Origin: an uncultured Desulfuromonadales bacterium
Lineage (GTDB): Bacteria; Desulfobacterota; Desulfuromonadia; Desulfuromonadales; Geopsychrobacteraceae
Direction of reading: 5' to 3'
DNA: 47,767 nucleotides
Assembly: GCA_947259715.1 (NCBI GenBank)
Contig: CAMYNR010000175.1
Location: 1-47,767, forward strand
Shown: positions 25,081 to 31,253 of the stretch, in pieces
Layout: every line of letters starts with the position of its first letter
Numbering within the stretch: the first letter of the stretch is position 1
Made by a program: the position numbers and the translations under genes
The notes under the pieces: generated by a model
The model's input: the letters and a program-made list of their open reading frames with translations, nothing else
What the model was told of the DNA's origin: nothing
Databases searched by the model: none

Positions 25081-25692
25081 TCAGCCGGAGCCAGCGAGCG
25101 CTGCAGCAAAAGCGACGGCCTTTTTCATATCGGGCAGATGAGTGATCGACGGGACAACCTGCAGGTAGCGGACAATTCCCTGCTCATCAACCACGATCAG
25201 CGCCCGCGCCAGCAGGTAGATCTGGTCAATCAGCAGCCCGGTGGCCTGGCCGAATTCAGCCTGAGCATAGTCGGACAGATAAAGCACCTCGCCGAGGACC
25301 GCCTCGGCCTCGGAAAAACGTTTCTGAGCGAACGGCAAGTCCCGGCTGATGGTGATCCTGCGAACCCCCTCGGGCAACGCTGCACCTTGTTCGGCCAGCA
25401 TATGGGTTTGTCGCTCACAAACCTGGGTATCGAGGGAAGGCACCACGCTGATCAACAACACCTCGCCACGCAACTGACTGGGATCAACCTGCTTCAGGGT
25501 TTTGCTGAACAGCTGGACCGCCGGCAAGGGGGCACCAACTTTAAGCGGCTTACCAAGCAGCTTCATGCTATCATTGCCGCGCATCACCTGAGTCCCTGGC
25601 TCGATGCTGCGGCTATCGATCGGGATCGGCGGCACCGAGGTCGCGCAGGAAGATAAAAATAAGACTAAACAGAAAAATAAAAACCCGCGCAT
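25081..25692 (-). CDS. Lipoprotein thiol peroxidase (Tpx-like) lacking the resolving cysteine
   Basis: A 203-residue peroxiredoxin of the Tpx type with a lipoprotein signal peptide: LFLSSC puts the lipid anchor at Cys16. The peroxidatic site is VVPSLDTQVCERQT (Cys92) and DLPFAQKRFSEAE follows. In typical Tpx the segment reads RFCG, with the resolving Cys; here it is Ser127. Thus only one redox-active Cys remains and reduction must use an external thiol. Membrane-anchored and periplasmic placement is also unusual for this family. The start has GAGGAGATA before it and the gene is divergent from the shikimate-kinase-like gene. Confidence 0.85.
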   Translation of the reverse strand: MRGFLFFCLVLFLSSCATSVPPIPIDSRSIEPGTQVMRGNDSMKLLGKPLKVGAPLPAVQLFSKTLKQVDPSQLRGEVLLISVVPSLDTQVCERQTHMLAEQGAALPEGVRRITISRDLPFAQKRFSEAEAVLGEVLYLSDYAQAEFGQATGLLIDQIYLLARALIVVDEQGIVRYLQVVPSITHLPDMKKAVAFAAALAGSG

Positions 25693-25810
25693 GGCGTATC
25701 TCCTCTGCAGAACGTACTCAAATTGGGCGAAACCGTTGTCCTGAGTTTAGATCCAGCGCGCCAAAAATAACAAGAGTCAGTCCACGAATAAAATGGTCCC
25801 CAGAAAGGCA

Positions 25811-26371
25811 ATGATGACCTTCGCTCAAGCAAACCGATCAACATCCCAGACAAAAACCAACCTGGTACTCATTGGTATGCCTGGAGCGGGAAAAAGCACC
25901 GTTGGAGTGATCCTGGCGAAGCGCCTCGGCATGCAGTTTATCGACACCGACCTGATCATCCAGTCCCGGCATAAATGCCGCTTGCAGGAGATTATCGACC
26001 GCCGGGGCCTGATTTTTTTTCGCCGGATCGAGGAGCAGATGCTACTGGAACTGCGTGCCGAACATTGCGTCATCGCCACCGGCGGCTCTGTCATCTACAG
26101 TCAAGCCGGGATGACACAACTTGGACGCAACGGCCACTGCATCTACCTGCAGGTTTCCTACGCCCGGCTCAAGCGCCGGATCGCCGATATGGGGCAGCGC
26201 GGACTGGTCATGGAAAAGGGGCAGGACTTCCAGCAGCTGGTTGCCGAACGCACTCCTCTCTACCGCCAGTATGCCGACCTGACCATCGACTGTGGCAACC
26301 TGTCCGCAGAGCAGGTTGCCACAACCATTGAAAACGAAGTCCGGCAGCGCTGGCCGGAGCTGTCAATTTGA
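25811..26371 (+). CDS. Shikimate-kinase-like P-loop kinase
   Basis: About 186 residues with the nucleoside-monophosphate-kinase fold. Walker A is GMPGAGKST (22-30), followed by FIDTDLIIQ (the DxD acidic pair), RRIEEQMLLEL and the LID/arginine region RGLVMEKG and ERTPLYRQYAD. Shikimate kinase normally has ATGGG; this protein reads ATGGSV, one Gly shorter. Therefore the fold is clear while shikimate as substrate is only probable. AAAGG at 25805-25808 supports ATG 25811 or 25814; the in-frame ATG at 25793 lacks a ribosome site. The 3' end overlaps the convergent CBS gene by 9 bp. Confidence 0.75.
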   Translation: MMTFAQANRSTSQTKTNLVLIGMPGAGKSTVGVILAKRLGMQFIDTDLIIQSRHKCRLQEIIDRRGLIFFRRIEEQMLLELRAEHCVIATGGSVIYSQAGMTQLGRNGHCIYLQVSYARLKRRIADMGQRGLVMEKGQDFQQLVAERTPLYRQYADLTIDCGNLSAEQVATTIENEVRQRWPELSI

Positions 26372-26797
26372 CTGAATATAGTTGGTCAATTGATTGATAA
26401 GAAACTCTTTTTCAGAAATGGACAACTTCACCAGATCACCGATTGAGACCAGGCCGACCAAACGCTCTTCTTCCATCACCGGCAGATGCCGGCAACGCTT
26501 TTCCGTCACCAATGCCATACATTCTTCCACAGCACGGTTCGGAGCGACGAAACAGACCTTTTCGGTCATGATCTCTCTCACCTGGGTGTTCAAGGAGGAG
26601 GCCCCCTTCAAAATCACCTTTCGGGCATAATCGCGTTCCGACAGGATTCCCACCAGTTCACCCTTGTCCCCGACGACGACCAGGGCGCCAACATCCGCCT
26701 CAGCCATTTTGACCAGAGCATCATAAACAGTCTGCTCCTGATTAATGGTCAGAACCTCATTTCCTTTGACTCGCAAGATCTCTCTGACAGTCTTCAT
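26363..26797 (-). CDS. Two-CBS-domain protein
   Basis: About 144 residues consisting of a Bateman pair. The first CBS (about 10-65) contains EQTVYDALVKMAEADVGALV and VGILSERDYARKV; the second (about 75-130) contains NRAVEECMALVTEKRCRHLPV and LVGLVSIGDLVK. Such stand-alone pairs bind adenosine nucleotides and act as energy sensors or partner-protein regulators; the partner is unknown here. The ATG at 26795-26797 is supported by GGAGAGGAG. It is a family often annotated as inosine-monophosphate dehydrogenase-related, but no catalytic domain is present. Confidence 0.92.
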   Translation of the reverse strand: MKTVREILRVKGNEVLTINQEQTVYDALVKMAEADVGALVVVGDKGELVGILSERDYARKVILKGASSLNTQVREIMTEKVCFVAPNRAVEECMALVTEKRCRHLPVMEEERLVGLVSIGDLVKLSISEKEFLINQLTNYIQSN

Positions 26798-27000
26798 CAC
26801 AGCTCCTCTCCAGTTCAATTCACCCGGTTTTGGCAGAATATTTTAATAGCTTAGCCGCATGAAGCCCAATGTCAAAGGGCCGACGGCATTCTCCTGAATC
26901 TGCGCAAAGAAAAGCTGTAATAAAATCCAAATTTCTGCATAATAGACCGTTATACTCAAAAACCAGCAACCAGAGAAACAGAAGAAGGATTGCAGCTTAT

Positions 27001-27444
27001 ATGAACGAAGAAGAGATGGATGAACTGGTGCAAAAAGGGATTGAGGCCGCGGAAAAGGGCTATATTCACTCTGCCCAGGTTTTTCTCGGCCAGGCGGCTG
27101 AACAACGCAACACCCCGGAACTGCATACTTATCTCGCCTACTGCATAGCCAGGGGACAGGGCCGGGTTTCGGCGGCGACAAAAATCTGCCGGGAATCGAT
27201 CAAACGCGAGCCGCATAACTCGTTGCATTATCTGATCCTTGGGCGGATCAGTTTGATGGCGGGCGACAAAGGCAAAGCGATCGACGCTTTCCGCCAGGGG
27301 CTGAAAACCAACCCCGACCCCAAAATCATTGCCGAACTGAAAAAACTCGGGCTGCGAAAACCGGCGGTCATCAAAAGCTTAAAACGCAACCATCCGATCA
27401 ATCGGATGCTCGGTAAGCTGTTCAGCTTCTTCGGATTGCGCTGA
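27001..27444 (+). CDS. TPR-repeat protein
   Basis: About 147 residues. Helical repeats with the TPR pattern are visible: KGIEAAEKGYIHSAQVFLGQA, LAYCIARGQGRVSAATKICR and LILGRISLMAGDKGKAIDAF, so roughly three TPR units, then a basic tail LKRNHPINRMLGKLFSFFGLR that looks amphipathic and may touch the membrane. Function unknown; presumably a protein-protein adaptor. An AAGGA about 11 bp upstream supports the ATG at 27001; an in-frame earlier start in the gap lacks a site. It converges with the YaiI/YqxD gene, 4 bp apart. Confidence 0.82.
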   Translation: MNEEEMDELVQKGIEAAEKGYIHSAQVFLGQAAEQRNTPELHTYLAYCIARGQGRVSAATKICRESIKREPHNSLHYLILGRISLMAGDKGKAIDAFRQGLKTNPDPKIIAELKKLGLRKPAVIKSLKRNHPINRMLGKLFSFFGLR

Positions 27445-27448
27445 GCCC

Positions 27449-27895
27449 TCAACAGTGCCGGGTCAGATAGCGATCCAACTGATTGGCAAAGGCCTGCTTG
27501 TCGCCGGCAGAAAAGGCAGCCGGGCCGCCGGTTTCAACACCCCCCATGCGCAATTCGTCGAGAAAGTTCCGCACTGACAGGCGCTGACGGATATTCTCTG
27601 CGCTGAAAAACTCGCCGCGGGGATCGAGCACCTGGGCCCCCTTGTCGATCGCCTCGGCGGCAAGAGGAATATCTGCGGTTATCACCAGATCATTCACATT
27701 CAGCAGGCGGACAATCTCCTGATCGGCCTGATCGGCCCCAGCCGCAACCAACAAAAAACGGACATAGGCCGACGAGGGGATCGCCAGATGCTTGTTGGCA
27801 ACCAAGGTCAGAATCACTTGGCGACGCTCTGCAGCTCGAAACAGCAGCTCCTTGATCGGCTTTGGACAAGCATCGGCATCAACCCAGATCTGCAT
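27449..27895 (-). CDS. YaiI/YqxD family protein (DUF188, PIN-like nuclease fold)
   Basis: A 148-residue cytoplasmic protein. It begins [21 protein letters not shown], the conserved opening of the family, with [22 protein letters not shown] and [19 protein letters not shown]. The acidic residues near 6-8 and 73 fit a PIN-type metal site, which hints at an RNase, but no activity is established. GGGAGAG precedes the ATG. It is divergent from YceI across about 165-200 bp. Confidence 0.93.
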   Translation of the reverse strand: MQIWVDADACPKPIKELLFRAAERRQVILTLVANKHLAIPSSAYVRFLLVAAGADQADQEIVRLLNVNDLVITADIPLAAEAIDKGAQVLDPRGEFFSAENIRQRLSVRNFLDELRMGGVETGGPAAFSAGDKQAFANQLDRYLTRHC

Positions 27896-27966
27896 TCACT
27901 CTCTCCCTTTGGCTTAATTCGGAAAATATCTTAAAAGTACTCATTGCCCATTGCTTTAGGCATAAA

Positions 27967-27994
27967 TTGCAATGGTGGCGACGAGAAATATAAC
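27967..27994 (+). promoter_or_regulatory. Possible sigma-70 promoter of the YceI gene
   Basis: TTGCAA (27967-27972), a 16-bp spacer and TATAAC (27989-27994), in the divergent gap before the YceI gene. The match is fair. Confidence 0.35.
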
Positions 27995-28095
27995 TATTTT
28001 TTTATCCATACAGCAATTGAATAAAACACAAAACCGGTTAGATTTCAGAAAGGCAATAAATGAAACTTACCCAACTTAACAAAGGAGTTCGTCGA

Positions 28096-28680
28096 ATGGC
28101 TAAAAAAATGTTACTGCTGATTGTTGCGATCCTGCTTGCAGTCCCATCCAGCTTTGCGGCAACCTATCAGATCGATCCCGCACATACCCAAATCCACTTC
28201 ACCATTCCCCATCTGATGGTCTTCAAAGTCCGTGGCAACTTCAATGATTTTTCCGGCAGGGTTGAGGCCGACCCGGCCAGCAACTCTTTAAGTTCAGCCC
28301 AAGCCACCATTCAAGTCGCCTCAATTGATACCCGCAACCAGAAACGCGATGATCACCTGCGCAGCGCAGATTTTTTCCAGGCGGAGAAATATCCCGAAAT
28401 GACCTTCGTCAGCAAAAGTGTCAGCGGCAACGGCAGCGACATTCAGGTTGTCGGCGATCTGACCATTCGCGGCATCACCAAAGAGATCACCTTGAACGGT
28501 GCCTTCCTGGGAGCGGCAACCGACCCCTGGGGCAATCAGCGGACCGGCTTTGAAGCAACCGGAAAATTGAATCGCAAAGACTTCGGGCTGACCTGGAACA
28601 AAGCCCTGGAAACCGGCGGGGTCGTGGTTGGAGACGAGGTTGAGATCGGCTTGGAGGTTGAAGCGATCAAGGAAAATTAG
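28096..28680 (+). CDS. YceI-family periplasmic protein
   Basis: About 194 residues. A signal peptide (MAKKMLLLIVAILLAVPSSFA) leads to a lipocalin-like barrel that starts TYQIDPAHTQIHFTIPHLMV and ends KDFGLTWNKALETGGVVVGDEVEIGLEVEA, diagnostic for YceI. Family members bind isoprenoid lipids in a hydrophobic pocket; the ligand here is unknown. ATG 28096 has AAAGGAG upstream, whereas an in-frame ATG at 28060 also has AAAGG before it and would give a longer signal n-region, so both remain possible. The 57-bp dispersed repeat begins exactly at the last base of the stop codon. Confidence 0.93.
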   Translation: MAKKMLLLIVAILLAVPSSFAATYQIDPAHTQIHFTIPHLMVFKVRGNFNDFSGRVEADPASNSLSSAQATIQVASIDTRNQKRDDHLRSADFFQAEKYPEMTFVSKSVSGNGSDIQVVGDLTIRGITKEITLNGAFLGAATDPWGNQRTGFEATGKLNRKDFGLTWNKALETGGVVVGDEVEIGLEVEAIKEN

Positions 28681-28736
28681 CTCGTTTCCCATATGAAAAC
28701 TGGGCTAGCCCATCCGGACTTTCCGAATGGGCACTA
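28680..28736 (-). repeat. Second copy of the 57-bp dispersed repeat
   Basis: Read on the minus strand this starts TAGTGCCCATTCGGAAAG and ends GGGAAACGAGC, equal in length to 19599-19655 and identical at about 41 of 57 positions. The first half folds into an 11-bp stem GCCCATTCGGA/TCCGGATGGGC with one G-U pair. The second part keeps GTTTTC-AT-GGGAAAC. It lies 9 bp after the DUF2817 stop in the transcription sense of that gene, so it could end that transcript. Confidence 0.75.
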
Positions 28737-28744
28737 GCTGAGCC

Positions 28745-29836
28745 CTATTGGCTATCATGACATGCCCCTGGCGGCAGGCAGCCTTCTGCCGCCAGCAGGT
28801 CAAGCCCCTTATGGACCAAAGCCTGTCCACGTGCGACGATGCGGCGCTGCCAATCGCTCTCTGCAGGGCAGAAGACCTGTCGCAGCCTTTGCTTGGCCGA
28901 GTGGTTGAGGTCGCCACTGCCGAAGTGGTGCCATTGGTTTTCCGCCCGCAAAGCGCTCAGAACCTGGAGGCTTGGCCGGGTCCCGAATTCATGAGTGATA
29001 AAATCGATGCGGCAGCCTGGATAGAGATTTGCGTAAAGTTTTTCGTGGCTACCGATGGTCCGATAACCGAGCACCTTATTTTCTTGCCCATCGGCGCTGA
29101 CAACCGCTCCCAGTCGCTCACCAAGCTCATCCGCCGGCGTCGCCGCCAGAGAATGCAGCAATGACTCCTGGCCGGCAGCACCCAGGCCGGTGTGCACATC
29201 CAGCACCAATAGTCGCTGGGGATTCGGCAGCCGCTGCAACAGCCAATTGCGGTAATTGCCTGGCCCCTCTTCGAGCTGCTGACCGCCAAAAAACAACCCC
29301 CGTGGATAACTATACTGCCCACAGGCGATGGCTGCCTTTAAGGGTCCGTAGCCGTAACGCAGCAGATTGTAGATCAGCTGCAGATAAAAACCGTCCCAGC
29401 GGGGTGGAAAAGGAGGGTTGAGCAGGGGATCGAGCCTGGCATAGGTGGCAGACGCTTCCGGGCGTCGGGCAGCGAAGATAAAGTTCCGGTTCAAATCGAC
29501 GTTTTGCTCATTGGCCCGCCGCAGCCAGCTCATGCCGAAGGGATTCAGGCAATGGATCAGGAGCAACGCACAATCGCCAGCGATCACTGGCAACTGACGC
29601 AACACCTGCACCTGGATGGCCGACCCGGCAAATCCTTCCACGCCATGCAGTCCGCTGCAGTGGATCAGCACTCGGCGCGCAGCCGGAGCACCGCGCCAGG
29701 CGAAATCAATACTCAAGGCTTCTCCACCCGGACCACGAGCGGCAAGGGCAATGGAATCCTGCTCCGCCCCCGTCTCTCGAGCTGCACCACGGAACTTGTC
29801 CCGGGCAGAAAAATAATCTTCAGAAAAACAGTCCAT
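28745..29836 (-). CDS. DUF2817 family M14-like zinc hydrolase
   Basis: About 363 residues. The M14 carboxypeptidase-like site is visible: SGLHGVEG (zinc ligands His64 and Glu67), NVDLNRNF, and LVLDVHTGLG (third zinc ligand His), with the later FITHEFGTRP region expected near the catalytic Glu. No signal peptide, so cytoplasmic. DUF2817 enzymes are presumed peptidases or amide hydrolases, and the substrate is unknown. The ATG at 29834-29836 gives MDCFSEDYFSARDKF, the usual family start; a GTG seven codons upstream is also in frame, and neither has a clear ribosome site. Confidence 0.82.
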   Translation of the reverse strand: MDCFSEDYFSARDKFRGAARETGAEQDSIALAARGPGGEALSIDFAWRGAPAARRVLIHCSGLHGVEGFAGSAIQVQVLRQLPVIAGDCALLLIHCLNPFGMSWLRRANEQNVDLNRNFIFAARRPEASATYARLDPLLNPPFPPRWDGFYLQLIYNLLRYGYGPLKAAIACGQYSYPRGLFFGGQQLEEGPGNYRNWLLQRLPNPQRLLVLDVHTGLGAAGQESLLHSLAATPADELGERLGAVVSADGQENKVLGYRTIGSHEKLYANLYPGCRIDFITHEFGTRPSLQVLSALRAENQWHHFGSGDLNHSAKQRLRQVFCPAESDWQRRIVARGQALVHKGLDLLAAEGCLPPGACHDSQ

Positions 29837-29914
29837 AAATCTGAGTTTAACAGCCACAGAGAGGGAAAATTACTTACCAAAGGTTAATTTCTCTGCATAC
29901 CAGCCCTTTTATCC

Positions 29915-29940
29915 TGATCTGTGGTTAAATAGGCAGATCA
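29915..29940. promoter_or_regulatory. Palindrome upstream of the GcvR-like gene
   Basis: TGATCTG (29915-29921) and CAGATCA (29934-29940) form 7-bp arms around a 12-bp centre, 27 bp before the start codon of the GcvR-like gene. It could be an operator or a small hairpin. Confidence 0.3.
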
Positions 29941-29967
29941 AATTTCACCATCACGCAGGAGGATTCC

Positions 29968-30498
29968 ATGGGAAAACGCTATATTATGACCGCCTTTGGC
30001 AAGGATCGAACCGGAATTGTCGCCGATGTTACCCGGCTGCTATACGATAGCGATTGCAACCTGGAGGATACCAGCATGTCGATGCTGGCCGACGAATTCA
30101 CCCTCAGCCTGCTGTTTTCCTGCAGCAATCCACAGATTGAGGATCAACTCGGCAAAGAATGCCGGCGGCTGGAGTTGGACAAAGGCATTTCCGCTTTCGT
30201 CCGGCCACTGAAAGAACACTCAGCTAAAAGCAGCAAAGGCTACAAAACCTGCACCCTCCATATTGAAGGTCTAGACCAGGCGGGAATCGTTTACAAAACC
30301 AGCCAGTTCCTGGCCGAGCGCGAACTGAATATCATCCACCTGGACTCCAGCGCCGAAGCATCGCCGCAAAGCGGTGCCACCATCTACAGCATGGATATCA
30401 AGGTTCAGGTTCCGGAAAACCTGCCTTTCGATCAGGTCGAAGAAGAGCTTAATCAACTGGCGGACGAACTGCATGTCGATGTCAGCCTGTCGCGCTGA
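29968..30498 (+). CDS. GcvR-like protein with two ACT domains
   Basis: A 176-residue protein made of two ACT domains: residues 1-80 (YIMTAFGKDRTGIVADVTRLLYDSDCN) and 92-176 (TLHIEGLDQAGIVYKTSQFLAERELNI). This is the architecture of GcvR, the regulator that responds to glycine through its ACT domains and acts with GcvA, but GcvR-like proteins in deltaproteobacteria often lack that partner. Ligand therefore unknown, probably an amino acid. The ATG follows CAGGAGGATTCC, a strong site. No glycine cleavage genes are visible nearby. Confidence 0.85.
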   Translation: MGKRYIMTAFGKDRTGIVADVTRLLYDSDCNLEDTSMSMLADEFTLSLLFSCSNPQIEDQLGKECRRLELDKGISAFVRPLKEHSAKSSKGYKTCTLHIEGLDQAGIVYKTSQFLAERELNIIHLDSSAEASPQSGATIYSMDIKVQVPENLPFDQVEEELNQLADELHVDVSLSR

Positions 30499-30614
30499 AA
30501 ACGCCACGAGGCATTTAAACTGACTGAGTTTGCTATACTTAAAGGGAGATAGGGAAACAGGAGAAAGAAAAAGTTCCTGCCCCCAACTGCTGCCAGCTGG
30601 CAAGGAGCGTTAAT

Positions 30615-30758
30615 ATGAAACTCCTTTGGATGTTAATAACCGCGATTGTGCTTCTTGGCCTGCTTTCCGCCTGCAGCAATTTTCGGAAACAGAATCCACT
30701 CAACGTCAAATGTCCATCCTGCGGCTACATCTGGGACCAACCGATCGCTCCCCGCTGA
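30615..30758 (+). CDS. Small zinc-ribbon-like lipoprotein, 47 residues
   Basis: A short open frame with AAGGAG about 8 bp before the ATG. It translates to a signal peptide (MKLLWMLITAIVLLGLL) with lipobox SAC at Cys18, then a 29-residue tail containing VKCPSCGYIWDQPI, a single CxxC knuckle like the end of a rubredoxin or zinc ribbon. One knuckle alone cannot complete a four-Cys metal site, so dimerisation or a redox dithiol is possible. No family recognised. It lies between the GcvR-like gene and the convergent NUDIX gene. Confidence 0.72.
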   Translation: MKLLWMLITAIVLLGLLSACSNFRKQNPLNVKCPSCGYIWDQPIAPR

Positions 30759-30783
30759 TCTGCTCCTTGGGCAAAGATCAACG

Positions 30784-31221
30784 TTAAGAGATCGTCCGGT
30801 AAGGACCGGTGACATAGCTGCACAGCTGGATGTCAGCGTGCTGCTGCAGCAAAAGATGAAGCCTGTCCCGATTCACCGGATGCACGACTATCTCCCGCGC
30901 CTGATCCTCTTCAGCCCAGATCACCTCTGGCGTTTCATCGCTGGGTTGCAGTTCGCCGGCGGCATACCGGGCAGTGAAGCAGAATATCACCGCCGCCGGG
31001 GGGCTGAGCTTCGACCAGATCGCTGCTGTTTGCGGCGCGCAGATCCGGATTCCGGTCTCCTCGAGGACTTCGCGGTGGAGGGCTGCTTCCAGGCTCTCCC
31101 CCTCTTCCACGCGCCCCTGCGGCAACTCCCAGCCCCGTTGGTGGTGCTTGACCAACAACAACTGATTTCGAAGGTTGCGCACCAGACAGCTGACGACCAG
31201 GATGTGTTTAGGGTGGACCAT
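30784..31221 (-). CDS. NUDIX hydrolase
   Basis: A 145-residue NUDIX protein. The full box runs from Gly36 to Ile58: GRVEEGESLEAALHREVLEE followed by TGI, with the GX5EX7REUXEEXGU residues intact. The preceding QRGWELPQ is the usual strand. Substrate cannot be told from the sequence; such short members act on nucleoside diphosphate derivatives or act as 8-oxo-dGTP hydrolases. It lies downstream of the hybrid kinase on the same strand, 32 bp after it. Confidence 0.93.
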   Translation of the reverse strand: MVHPKHILVVSCLVRNLRNQLLLVKHHQRGWELPQGRVEEGESLEAALHREVLEETGIRICAPQTAAIWSKLSPPAAVIFCFTARYAAGELQPSDETPEVIWAEEDQAREIVVHPVNRDRLHLLLQQHADIQLCSYVTGPYRTIS

Positions 31222-31253
31222 ACCGGTTCTCCACTGCAGTTAAGTTCAAGGCT

